Source of the DNA: Lachnospiraceae bacterium
GTDB taxonomy: Bacteria > Bacillota_A > Clostridia > Lachnospirales > Lachnospiraceae
NCBI GenBank assembly: GCA_017416505.1
Contig: JAFQCI010000040.1
Span: forward strand, 1-42,222
Length of the DNA stretch: 42,222 bases
Direction: 5' to 3'
The notes under the pieces are model-generated. The model was not told where the DNA came from. It saw nothing but the letters and a program-made list of their open reading frames with translations, and did not search any database. This document shows positions 25,232 through 32,580 of this stretch, in pieces; position 1 is the stretch's first letter; every line of letters begins with the position of its first letter. The position numbers and the translations under genes are program-made.

Positions 25232-26020
25232 ATGAGAACATATTTAGAGTTTGCCATGAAAAAGTTCCAGAATAAAATGGCATATCGGTTTGACTTCTTT
25301 ATGGAAATCGTGAATACAGTTATCACTATTGTGGTGTATCTGTGTATTTACAAGGCTTTATATGGCAATGCCCAGGAGATAGACGGTGTTACCTTCCGGA
25401 TGGTGGCTACAAATTTCGTCATTTCTTTGGGACTTTCCAATGCTTTTAAGTATAACGAAATGTTTTTACAGGACAAGATACACGATGGCACTATAACCAA
25501 TGAATTTCTAAAGCCTGTAAGCTTTATTTTCCGTATGTTGTGGGAAAATATCGGGGAGGGAGCATTTAAAGTTGTATTCAATTTTATTCCGGCATTGATT
25601 TTTACCATGTTTTATACCAGCCTTTGCCCACCGAAAAGTCTGTTAAATTTTCTGGTTATGTTGGTCAGTATTGTATTTGGATATCTGATTTTGTGGTTGA
25701 TTAGCTTTATTGTGCAGACCTGGAGTTTCTGGCTTTTTAGCGTGTGGGGAATTATCACCATAAAAAATGTATTTGTAAACATTCTTTCCGGGTCATTACT
25801 TCCTATGTGGTTTATGCCGGATTTTCTTAGAGATATCATTTCTTTTACCCCTTTTGAATCCATTTATTTTACTCCGGTACGAATTTATCTAGGAGAGCTA
25901 AGTGGAATGGATATTTTGTCAGGAATGGCAATGCAGGTAATGTGGATAGTAGTTCTTGCCATGATTGCCAACGTATTCTGGAAAAAAGGGTGTAAAAAAT
26001 TAGTGGTGCAGGGCGGTTAA
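25232..26020 (+). CDS. ABC-2 type permease subunit 1
   Basis: A 262-residue membrane protein with six predicted helices and the N-terminal MRTYLEFAMKKFQNKMAYRFDFFMEIV pattern of the ABC2_membrane_6/DUF990 permeases that accompany the second ATPase type. GGGGGA overlaps the previous gene's end and lies 7 bases before ATG 25232. It forms the export channel together with the next permease. Substrate not predictable. Confidence 0.85.
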   Translation: MRTYLEFAMKKFQNKMAYRFDFFMEIVNTVITIVVYLCIYKALYGNAQEIDGVTFRMVATNFVISLGLSNAFKYNEMFLQDKIHDGTITNEFLKPVSFIFRMLWENIGEGAFKVVFNFIPALIFTMFYTSLCPPKSLLNFLVMLVSIVFGYLILWLISFIVQTWSFWLFSVWGIITIKNVFVNILSGSLLPMWFMPDFLRDIISFTPFESIYFTPVRIYLGELSGMDILSGMAMQVMWIVVLAMIANVFWKKGCKKLVVQGG

Positions 26021-26035
26021 ACTGGAAAGAAATCA

Positions 26036-26118
26036 ATGATAGAAAGGAAAAGTGCAAAATGCCCATTTTTTCAAGCTATCTTATTTGGGCAATGTAATGC
26101 ATGGGTATAAGTGTAATG
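26036..26118 (+). promoter_or_regulatory. Start-codon element, copy 2 (hairpin form), at ABC permease 2
   Basis: ATGATAGAAAGGAAAAGTGC at 26036-26055 is followed by a hairpin (TGCCCA 26060-26065 with TGGGCA 26086-26091) and then ATGCATGGGTATAAGTGTAATG (split here: ATGCATGGGT, then ATAAGTGTAATG). The purine-rich site is about 50 bases before ATG 26101 in linear distance, so the hairpin must fold for it to act as ribosome site. The 5' flank is nearly identical to that at murG (36492). Confidence 0.7.
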
Positions 26119-26919
26119 GGAGAAATTAGGATAGCGATGCAATCGCTAAAAATGAGTTTACATACAAGAATGCAGTATAGGGTGGATTCTTTGGTGGCTA
26201 CACTGGCAGTTTTTGTCCGGGAATCTACGAATATCATTGTCATCAATCTGGCACTTATGAAGTTTCAACAGATTAACGGCTGGAATGTAAATGAAATGTT
26301 GTTTTTGTTTAGTTTATTGTTTTTAACCTATGCCTTTGTGGTGTCATTGTTTGCTGACCTTAGAGATTTTTCCTGCATGATTCGGGAAGGAAGGTTTGAC
26401 CGTTTGATGGTAAGACCAAGAGGGTTATTGTTTCAACTAATATTAAATAATGCAGATATCATTGCATCTTTAGGGCATGGAACCCTGGGAATCCTGTTGT
26501 TTGTTTATTCTGCGGGAAAGGTAGGAATTGAGTGGAATCTTAGTACCATACTTTATTACATCGGTGCCATAATTGGTGGTGTCCTGATACAAGGTGGAAT
26601 GTTTATTTTCTTTTCTTCCTTAAGTTTCTACTTTGTGGAAACTAACAGTCTTCGGGAGATATTTTACTGGAATATGAGGAAATTCGCAGGATATCCCATC
26701 AGTATTTATAGCAAACTAATACAAGGATTGATGATTTATGTGGTGCCTTTTGCCTTTGTAAATTACTTTCCGGCACAGTATCTTCTAAGGAAAGAAGATA
26801 TGGCAAATTATAATGAGGCATATATGTATATTGCACCGGTGGTAGGTGTGGTGATTTATTCTCTTGCCTATTTGTTCTGGCGGATGAGTGTAAAAAGATA
26901 TAAAAGTACAGGAAACTAA
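26101..26919 (+). CDS. ABC-2 type permease subunit 2
   Basis: A 272-residue membrane protein with six predicted helices, a conserved cytoplasmic loop (LRDFSCMIREGRFDRLMVRP) of the ABC2_membrane_6 group and a late FPAQYLL motif. It is the second half of the exporter channel. The coding start lies inside the repeated start-codon element, giving MGISVMGEIRIA; ATG 26116 may be the ancestral start. The 80-base gap after permease 1 is filled by that element with its hairpin, in contrast to the 0-3 base spacings of the rest of the operon. Confidence 0.87.
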   Translation: MGISVMGEIRIAMQSLKMSLHTRMQYRVDSLVATLAVFVRESTNIIVINLALMKFQQINGWNVNEMLFLFSLLFLTYAFVVSLFADLRDFSCMIREGRFDRLMVRPRGLLFQLILNNADIIASLGHGTLGILLFVYSAGKVGIEWNLSTILYYIGAIIGGVLIQGGMFIFFSSLSFYFVETNSLREIFYWNMRKFAGYPISIYSKLIQGLMIYVVPFAFVNYFPAQYLLRKEDMANYNEAYMYIAPVVGVVIYSLAYLFWRMSVKRYKSTGN

Positions 26920-26932
26920 ATAAAAGCATAAT

Positions 26933-27050
26933 AAAAAGAACTAAAGTTAATTAGTAGGGAACTGCCTGCTGAAGGTTAGCTTAAAAACTAACTTTCAGCG
27001 GGTAGTTCACTCTAAATCTTAATGATTCATAGTTAAACTTTAGTTCTTTT
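26933..27050. terminator. Nested inverted repeats between convergent genes (bidirectional terminator)
   Basis: An outer pair (AAAAGAACTAAAGTTAA at 26934-26950 with 27033-27050) encloses a 21-bp inner stem (26959-26979 with 26988-27008, 18 of 21 pairs). The outer arms begin with an A-run and end with a T-run, so the structure can stop transcription from both the ABC operon and the minus-strand gene. At 118 bases with terminal inverted repeats it could also be a small palindromic insertion. Confidence 0.75.
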
Positions 27051-27071
27051 GTTATGTTAATTCGTTTAAAA

Positions 27072-28736
27072 CTAATTTAATTGTGTTTCAAGCTGTATTA
27101 TCATTTCATCACAACCAAGAAGTGCCATTGCTGATTCGGAAGAATACAATGGATATGGTCTTCCGCTGTCTACGATATCCTGGTATTTATTCATGTAGGA
27201 ATCCAATTTCTCTTCGTCATTCATAAGCCCGCCAAGGTATGCGAAATTACCCCAACAGAATACAGAAGCATTTTCGGATACATAATCCATTTCCTGCCAG
27301 TCCCATGCTCCGCAGATACCTTTGTATACATCCTGTGCGTAGGTGCTGTCTGCATCAATGATACCATATAAGATTGGGAACATTTGAGCAGTTGCACATG
27401 GATAAAAGGCATCCCATGAAAATTCATATCCTGTATATTCACTATAATCAGGATTTAATACAGTTGCATAATGGTCGCCCTTCCACCAATGCTCATTAAA
27501 ATGTTCGTCATAAAATGCTAAGGCATTGCTGACTTTTTCATACATTTCGGCATCATCAATTACATTAGAATAAATATATTCTGCTGCTTTAAGTCCTGCA
27601 TATACTTCGGCATTATCCATTAAATACATGATTTTGTAGTCTGGTTTTGCATAAGTATATCCTCCGGACATGGTTGCAAACATGACGTTTGTGATATCTT
27701 TAATCTGGCTTTCGTGTGCCAATAAATATTCTTTATCTCCGTATGTTTTTTCGTAATCAGCTAAAGCTTTGATAAATAAAGCACTGTAAGAATCAGTGGA
27801 ATCATAAGAACCTTTTGATGTTTCACTTACTACTACACCATTTTCAACCATCACATTATAGTCATAGATGGTTCCGGCTAATCCATTATAGTCTGTTTCT
27901 GCTGTGTTAATATGAGAAAAATGCCAGTCAAAATAATGTTCCATCTTTGTTTTTGCTTCTGGCGAAGAATCGTGGTTAATTAGTGCGATAGCCACAATTT
28001 CACTAAAATAAGGGTTAATATAAACCTTGCCATTGTCTGAGTTATAAAATGCAAATGCCCCATTGGATAGTTGCTGAGACCAAAGCCAGTTCGCTTCAGC
28101 ATCTGCCATTTCTTTATAGTGTGAAATCTTTTCGTATAGTTCTTCCTGTTCTACAGGTGTTTGTAGTGAAGATTCTTCTGTTGTGATATCTTGTTCGGAA
28201 GTTGCTTCAGATTCTGTTATTTCTTGTGAAGTTAATTCTTCTGTAGTGGATGTTTCTGTTGTGAGTTCTTCTTCTGAAAATGCCACTTCTGTAGTTGTTA
28301 TTTCTGTTGTAAGCTCCTCCGTGGATAAAGTTTCTTCCGTGGTGGATAATTCTGTTGTAAGTTCCTCTGTGTAGTCCACTTCTTCCGTAGTGGATAATTC
28401 TATCGTAGGAGCCTCTGTGTAAACCACTTCTTCCGTAGTGGATGATTCTATCGTAGGAGTCTCTGTGTAAATAACCTCTTCTGTAGTGAGTAATTCTGTC
28501 GTAAGCTCCTCTGTAGTGAATAGTTCTGTGGTTAGAGCTTCTGTAGATACAGATTGGGAAGTAGAATGATTCTGTGATTGAAAAGACTCTGCCTTTTCTT
28601 TTAATTTTTTTAATAAATTCTGGATGGAGTAAGATAAGTTGTAATTTGCGGCGTTCGTTTCAACGGGTCTTCCTCCAAATACACTACATCCTAACATGGT
28701 TATCACTAATACTACACTTACTTTTTTTCTAAACAT
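27072..28736 (-). CDS. Secreted helical-toroid protein with Thr/Glu-rich linker, under c-di-GMP riboswitch
   Basis: A 554-residue exported protein. The signal peptide (about 1-30) ends near VETNA; a cysteine in TMLGCS could alternatively be a weak lipobox. Residues about 60-190 are imperfect Thr/Glu/Ser repeats built on TTEELTTE and STTEEV units, a flexible and probably exposed linker. The C-terminal 350 residues are a paired-helix domain homologous by shared blocks (YDSTDSYSAL, YLMDNAEV, FYPCATAQMFP) to the anchored protein at 17760. ATG 28736 is chosen because GGGGGAAA lies 6-7 bases upstream; the open frame to 28820 runs into the terminator. A c-di-GMP-I riboswitch and terminator precede it, so expression should follow c-di-GMP. 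Polysaccharide binding or cleavage is inferred. Confidence 0.82.
   Translation of the reverse strand: MFRKKVSVVLVITMLGCSVFGGRPVETNAANYNLSYSIQNLLKKLKEKAESFQSQNHSTSQSVSTEALTTELFTTEELTTELLTTEEVIYTETPTIESSTTEEVVYTEAPTIELSTTEEVDYTEELTTELSTTEETLSTEELTTEITTTEVAFSEEELTTETSTTEELTSQEITESEATSEQDITTEESSLQTPVEQEELYEKISHYKEMADAEANWLWSQQLSNGAFAFYNSDNGKVYINPYFSEIVAIALINHDSSPEAKTKMEHYFDWHFSHINTAETDYNGLAGTIYDYNVMVENGVVVSETSKGSYDSTDSYSALFIKALADYEKTYGDKEYLLAHESQIKDITNVMFATMSGGYTYAKPDYKIMYLMDNAEVYAGLKAAEYIYSNVIDDAEMYEKVSNALAFYDEHFNEHWWKGDHYATVLNPDYSEYTGYEFSWDAFYPCATAQMFPILYGIIDADSTYAQDVYKGICGAWDWQEMDYVSENASVFCWGNFAYLGGLMNDEEKLDSYMNKYQDIVDSGRPYPLYSSESAMALLGCDEMIIQLETQLN
28150..28560. repeat. Degenerate tandem repeats encoding Thr/Glu linker
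   Basis: About 400 bases of imperfect short tandem repeats (units related to TCTTCTGTAGTGGA on the plus strand) encode the TTEEL/STTEEV linker of the minus-strand protein. Such tracts can change length by slippage. Confidence 0.8.
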
Positions 28737-28818
28737 AAAATTTCCCCCGTTCTTATTTCGTGATAAGAACCAGAGCATCCTTGTCAGAAAATTATCTATT
28801 CGATCCTCATAATTTTCC

Positions 28819-28851
28819 AAAAAAAAATGCCGTTAAGGCAATTACCTTAAC
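28819..28851 (-). terminator. Riboswitch expression-platform terminator
   Basis: On the minus strand GTTAAGG TAATTG CCTTAAC, followed by GGCA and nine T. It stands directly between the c-di-GMP aptamer and the coding start, so it is the transcription-termination platform. The loop ATTGC is complementary to GCAAT at the 3' end of the aptamer P1 stem, which would allow an antiterminator when P1 is open. Confidence 0.88.
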
Positions 28852-28867
28852 AGCGTACGCACAAGAT

Positions 28868-28931
28868 TGCAACTGGCTGCCATTTGAAAGGCCCTTTAGT
28901 TTTGCGTCACAGGTTTTCACCTGCTTTGCCT
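28868..28931 (-). promoter_or_regulatory. Cyclic di-GMP-I (GEMM) riboswitch aptamer
   Basis: Read on the minus strand from 28930: GGCAAAGCAGG, a GAAA-type tetraloop, CCTG, then the hallmark GACGCAAA, the second stem around GGGCCT, then ATGGCAGCCAG and closing GTTGC that pairs with the opening GGCAA. These are the conserved blocks of the GEMM-I aptamer, which binds cyclic di-GMP. A terminator follows within 20 bases and the secreted toroid protein starts 130 bases downstream. P1 closing would release the terminator loop, so an OFF switch is my tentative reading. Confidence 0.92.
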
Positions 28932-28953
28932 ATATATGAATTTCATTAATTTG

Positions 28954-28982
28954 AGTATAGCATTTTTTACCAAAAAAATCAA
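28954..28982 (-). promoter_or_regulatory. Promoter of the riboswitch-controlled gene
   Basis: On the minus strand TTGATT (28982-28977), a 17-base spacer, and TATACT (28959-28954) preceded by TGC, an extended -10. The aptamer begins about 25 bases downstream. Confidence 0.8.
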
Positions 28983-29032
28983 GCGAAATATATTTTTTTT
29001 GTGAAAAATGATTGAGGTTTAGAAAAATAATG

Positions 29033-29059
29033 TTGGGGTTAAAATATTTTTTGACCCCA
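29033..29059. repeat. TTGGGGTCAAAA palindrome, copy B
   Basis: TTGGGGTTAAAA (29033-29044) pairs with TTTTGACCCCA (29049-29059). It lies 44 bases before the two-gene HipA-like module; copy C lies just behind the module. It also sits upstream of the divergent riboswitch promoter. Confidence 0.85.
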
Positions 29060-29102
29060 GTATTATTTTATGGTTATAATGATAAAAAGGTGGTGGAGTG
29101 CT

Positions 29103-29498
29103 ATGGAGTTACCAACATTGAAATTTGATGTTTATCATGCAGATAAGAAGACAGGAAGAATTGAAATTGAGAATGGAAAGCTTGTAAAAAAAGAATGTTA
29201 TGTAGAGGGGGATATGGTATATAGATGTTTACGCTTTCCATTTTTGAATATGGAAAATGGATACAGTGTATTGAAGTTTTTACAGACCAGAGTATTTCCT
29301 TATGAGCGGGATGACAGAGAAATACTTTTAAAATCTATAGGTTTAAGCGAATACAATGTTTATGAAATCTTAAGAAAAACACATGGTGTTGATGTAGATG
29401 ATTATTGGTGGTTTAAGTTTGATGAGGAGGGTGAAGTAAAATTTAAAGAAATTCATCCTAGAGGAGCGGCATATGAAGAATTATGTAGTAGAAAGTAA
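29103..29498 (+). CDS. Small partner protein of the HipA-like kinase, unknown family
   Basis: A 131-residue soluble acidic protein. It opens with MELPTLKFDVYHADKKTGRI, which loosely resembles the first subdomain of HipA proteins, and ends with a DDYWWFKFDEEGEVKF stretch. I do not recognise the family. It overlaps the HipA-like gene by 26 bases. A role as N-lobe, inhibitor or antitoxin partner of that kinase, comparable to the split HipS/HipT arrangement, is inference. ATG 29103 has GGAG 4-5 bases upstream; the open frame back to 29070 has no site. No helix-turn-helix is evident. Confidence 0.65.
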   Translation: MELPTLKFDVYHADKKTGRIEIENGKLVKKECYVEGDMVYRCLRFPFLNMENGYSVLKFLQTRVFPYERDDREILLKSIGLSEYNVYEILRKTHGVDVDDYWWFKFDEEGEVKFKEIHPRGAAYEELCSRK

Positions 29499-30237
29499 TT
29501 ATATGAAAATATTGAAAAGTGCCACAAAGGGGACTCAAGTAAAATATGAAAAGGATGGATATTGGTATAAGATAAATAAAAATGGTAATGAAGGTCTGGC
29601 AGAGTATCTTGTCAGTCTGCTTTTGGTATGTTCTACATTAAAACAAACAGAATATGTTGCATATGAATATTGTAGGATTAATAACAAGATGGGTTGCAGG
29701 TCAAAATCTTTCAATGAAAATGGATATGAATTTGTTTCTTTTCATTTGTTATACATGCTAATTACAGGAAAAGAAAATTTAAGTGATTATTTGTATACAT
29801 TTGATGAACCTAAGGACAGATTACAATACTTATTAGAAATAGCTGAAACGTTTCATGTTCCTAATATAATGAATTATATGAAAAAGATATTATATCTGGA
29901 TATGCTGATTGCGAATCATGACCGTCATATGAGTAATATAGGGATTTTATTAAATAGTAATGGTGAGGCTAAAACAGCTCCTATTTTTGATAATGGGCTT
30001 AGCCTTGGAACAGATGGAATAAGTACTGTAACGTCATGTACTATCAGTGGCTCATTTGAACAGCAAATATTGGCTTTTGGATATCCGATCGAGTCTCCAT
30101 TTTTAGTAGATTATGATTTGTTTTATGAGAAAACAAAAGACATTTCGTGTAAAGAATTGGAGTTTTTGTTGGATAATATGAAAAAATATGAAGATATTTT
30201 TCGCATTGGTGAGCACAAAGTGTGTAGCAATTCGTAG
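29473..30237 (+). CDS. Compact HipA-like kinase
   Basis: A 254-residue protein with the kinase core of HipA/CtkA-type Ser/Thr kinases. An N-lobe has a possible ATP-loop and lysine (GTQVKYEKDGYWYKI, Lys33). The catalytic loop is ANHDRHMSNIG (Asp150, Asn155) and the metal-binding aspartate is in PIFDNG (Asp173). It is much shorter than HipA (about 440 residues) because the N-terminal HipA subdomains are absent; the partner gene in front may supply a piece of them. HipA-type kinases are toxins that phosphorylate targets such as aminoacyl-tRNA synthetases. No HipB-like repressor is present. AGGAG lies about 8 bases before ATG 29473. The module is bracketed by two palindromes of the same family. 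Confidence 0.75.
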   Translation: MKNYVVESNYMKILKSATKGTQVKYEKDGYWYKINKNGNEGLAEYLVSLLLVCSTLKQTEYVAYEYCRINNKMGCRSKSFNENGYEFVSFHLLYMLITGKENLSDYLYTFDEPKDRLQYLLEIAETFHVPNIMNYMKKILYLDMLIANHDRHMSNIGILLNSNGEAKTAPIFDNGLSLGTDGISTVTSCTISGSFEQQILAFGYPIESPFLVDYDLFYEKTKDISCKELEFLLDNMKKYEDIFRIGEHKVCSNS

Positions 30238-30239
30238 GT

Positions 30240-30272
30240 ATCATGGGGCAAAATACCTTTTGACCCCAACAT
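30240..30272. repeat. TTGGGGTCAAAA palindrome, copy C
   Basis: TGGGGCAAAA (30244-30253) pairs with TTTTGACCCCA (30258-30268), starting 3 bases after the kinase stop. Its reverse complement is nearly identical to copy A at 5157. Confidence 0.85.
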
Positions 30273-30331
30273 CATACAGATGCGAAAGGTAAAAAAGAAG
30301 AAAGCATTTCTATTTGGACTCAGGTGAAAAT

Positions 30332-30403
30332 ATGGAACGAATTTTAATTATTGAAGATGAAAAAGATGTAAATAATTTATTGGCACAAACCTTACAAAAA
30401 TAG
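30332..30403 (+). pseudogene. Truncated OmpR-type response regulator (N-terminal fragment)
   Basis: With AGGTGA 5-6 bases ahead of ATG 30332, the frame reads MERILIIEDEKDVNNLLAQT and stops after 23 codons, at the border of the IS200/IS605 element. This is the first strand and acidic pair of a receiver domain. The rest of the regulator is not found on the far side of the element, so it was lost by insertion plus deletion. Confidence 0.75.
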
Positions 30404-30509
30404 TGCGAAAAGCCCACTCCTTTAGATGTGGGATGGATAGCACTTTTAGTTTTCAAAATATGTGTATGTTGATATTGTTTTCATACACATTGTATGATAT
30501 ATTTATAGT

Positions 30510-30911
30510 ATGAAAAATAATTATAGACATACAAACACAACTGTATCTTTGATAAATTATCATTTTGTATTTTGTCCAAGATACAGAAGAAAGATTTTTC
30601 TGATACCTAATGTAGAAAAAAGATTTAAAGAACTGGTAAAATTAAAATGTAAGGAGTTAGAAATAGAAATTATAGCTATTGAATGTGACAAAGACCACTC
30701 TTATATGTTCTTAAATTGTCTACCTACATTAAGTCCATCAGATATTATGCAACAAATAAAAGGATATACAAGCAAAATTCTCAGAGAAGAATTTTTAGAA
30801 TTATCTAAAATGCCTAGTTTATGGACAAGAAGTTATTTTGTCTCAACTGCTGGTAATGTCTGTAGTGAAACAATTAAAAAATATGTAGAAAATCAAAAGA
30901 AACGATATTAA
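30510..30911 (+). CDS. tnpA: IS200-type Y1 transposase TnpA with altered HUH motif
   Basis: A 133-residue single-strand transposase. Typical blocks are NYHFVFCPRYRRKIF, IMQQIKGYTSKILREEF, LWTRSYFVSTAGNV and the nucleophile Tyr125 in KKYVENQ. The metal-binding HUH motif, normally His-x-His in DHxHMFLNC, reads DHSYMFLNC here: His63, Ser64, Tyr65. The codon TAT at 30702-30704 differs from CAT by one base, so loss of the second histidine looks like a single point mutation. Cleavage would be expected to fail or be weak. Length and all other motifs are normal. No strong ribosome site, as is common in the family. Confidence 0.93.
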   Translation: MKNNYRHTNTTVSLINYHFVFCPRYRRKIFLIPNVEKRFKELVKLKCKELEIEIIAIECDKDHSYMFLNCLPTLSPSDIMQQIKGYTSKILREEFLELSKMPSLWTRSYFVSTAGNVCSETIKKYVENQKKRY

Positions 30912-30947
30912 AAAGAGAATGTTGTATTAGAAAGTGGGGTGAATATT

Positions 30948-32408
30948 ATGGCAAACTTTATTGTCGAATTTCCATTAAAGACAGAAAAATTTCAAGAAGA
31001 TATACTAAATAAACGTTTTGAAATCGGAAGAAAAATCTACAATTCTTTAGTTAATGTAACACAAAAACGCTATAAAGAAATGACTAAAACCAAAAAATAT
31101 AGAAATTTACTATCTTCTTTAACAGGGAATAAAAAGATTGATAAGGATATTTGGAAACAGATAAATGATATTCGCAAGCAATATGGTATGTCAGAATATT
31201 CATTTCACGAAGATGTAAAGAAGATGCAAAAGCATTTCAAAGATAATATAGACTCTTTTACTACACAGAAAATAGCAACAGAACTATGGAAATCTTATGA
31301 TAAGTTCTTTTATGGAAATGGTAAAAAGATTTATTATAAAAAATATGGAAATCTTAATACACTTGAAGGAAAATCTAACAAAACAGGTATCCGGGTTAAA
31401 GATGATATGCTTATATGGAATGGATTAAAAATACCGGTAATCATTGATTATGATAATTATTATGAATATCAGGCGCTTCAATGTGATATTTGTTATTGTA
31501 GAATTGTAAGAAAGTATATAAGGAACAAGTATAAATATTATATCCAAATAGTATTTAAAGGAAATCCACCTGTGAAAGTTGATACAAAAACAGGAAAAAT
31601 TAAGCATCATATCGGACAAGGAGATGTTGGATTGGATATAGGCACTTCCACTATTGCTATTTCGAGTCAATCTGATGTAAAGATATTAGAACTTGCCGAT
31701 AAAGTGCAGAACATTGAAAATCAAAAGCAGAAACTTCTAAGAAAAATGGATAGGTCAAGACGAGCAACTAATCCGAATAATTATAATGAAGATGGCACTA
31801 TTAAGAAACAAGGTAACAAAAAGGTTATTTGGAATAAATCAAAGCATTATATTAAATATCAAAATGAATTAAAAGAATTATATAGGAAACAGGCAGATAT
31901 AAGAAAATATCAACACGAATGTTTGGCTAACTATATTATATCTCTTGGAAACAAAGTATATGTTGAAAAGATGAATTTTGCAGGACTGGGGAGGCGTGCT
32001 AAAAATACTGAAAAGAATGATAAAGGAAAATTCAAACGGAAGAAACAATTTGGAAAATCTTTAGCAAATAAAGCACCTTCTATGTTATTAACAATTATAG
32101 ATAGAAAGTTGAATTATTTTGGTGAAGAGCTTATAGAAATAAATACTTTTGAAGCAAAAGCAAGCCAGTTTAATCATTTTGACGGGACGTACGCAAAGAA
32201 ATCTCTATCTCAAAGATGGAATGATTTCAACGGTATAAAAGTACAAAGAGATATGTATAGTGCTTTCCTAATAATGAATATAAGTAATGATTTAAAGAGT
32301 TTTGATATTAATAAATGTAATGAAAGATTTAACAGTTTCTATCGACTTCACAATTTGGAAGTTGATAGATTGAAAGGACATAAAAATTTAAGGAGTATTG
32401 CGATTTAA
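30948..32408 (+). CDS. tnpB: TnpB RNA-guided nuclease (IS605 OrfB), without zinc-ribbon cysteines
   Basis: A 486-residue TnpB. The RuvC-like acidic triad is present: Asp230 in VGLDIGTS, Glu340 in VYVEKMNF and Asp435 in VQRDMYSAF. The C-terminal zinc ribbon between the last two is replaced by a cysteine-free stretch (ASQFNHFDGTYAKKSL, SQRWNDF). TnpB proteins cut DNA guided by an RNA made from the element's right end, which favours retention of the element. ATG 30948 has GGGGTGA 6 bases upstream; the GTG at 30939 is too close to that site. It lies 36 bases behind tnpA. Confidence 0.92.
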   Translation: MANFIVEFPLKTEKFQEDILNKRFEIGRKIYNSLVNVTQKRYKEMTKTKKYRNLLSSLTGNKKIDKDIWKQINDIRKQYGMSEYSFHEDVKKMQKHFKDNIDSFTTQKIATELWKSYDKFFYGNGKKIYYKKYGNLNTLEGKSNKTGIRVKDDMLIWNGLKIPVIIDYDNYYEYQALQCDICYCRIVRKYIRNKYKYYIQIVFKGNPPVKVDTKTGKIKHHIGQGDVGLDIGTSTIAISSQSDVKILELADKVQNIENQKQKLLRKMDRSRRATNPNNYNEDGTIKKQGNKKVIWNKSKHYIKYQNELKELYRKQADIRKYQHECLANYIISLGNKVYVEKMNFAGLGRRAKNTEKNDKGKFKRKKQFGKSLANKAPSMLLTIIDRKLNYFGEELIEINTFEAKASQFNHFDGTYAKKSLSQRWNDFNGIKVQRDMYSAFLIMNISNDLKSFDINKCNERFNSFYRLHNLEVDRLKGHKNLRSIAI

Positions 32409-32580
32409 AAACAAAATATATAAACAGGTTTTGACACGAGCCTTATGCTATCGCTAATGGATACAAAGGTATCTTTGATGGTGAAAGTCTTATGGAAACT
32501 CATTAGTCTTATATGCTTTCGAGTATATTTGGAAGTGAATGTACATAAGAACCCAACGTGCTTTAGCCGTTGGAGTGTCA
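32409..32580 (+). ncRNA. Putative omega RNA (TnpB guide scaffold) and right end
   Basis: The non-coding stretch between the tnpB stop and the right-end hairpin is about 170 bases with several short stems, finishing in CCAACGTGCTTTAGCCGTTGG and GTGTCA. In characterised IS605 elements this region, partly overlapping the tnpB 3' end, is the guide RNA scaffold, and the next 16-20 bases outside the element serve as guide. Here the guide would start near 32581 (GTTAAAAACTGTTTAAATTA). Confidence 0.65.

Larger units (their letters stand above)
30404..32580 (+). mobile_element. IS200/IS605-family insertion sequence
   Basis: About 2.2 kb containing a Y1 transposase (tnpA) and tnpB in the same direction. 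The left end has the hairpin CCCAC (30413-30417)/GTGGG (30428-30432), the right end CCAACG (32553-32558)/CGTTGG (32568-32573). Both loops contain CTTTAG, as expected for the subterminal hairpins that TnpA reads. There are no terminal inverted repeats or target duplications, as is normal for the family. Exact ends are approximate. The transposase carries an active-site substitution, so this copy may no longer move by itself. Confidence 0.85.

Noticed and set aside
28183..28374. Plus-strand open frame opposite the Thr/Glu linker
   Set aside because: Valine/serine repeats are the reverse reading of the tandem repeat; no ribosome site.
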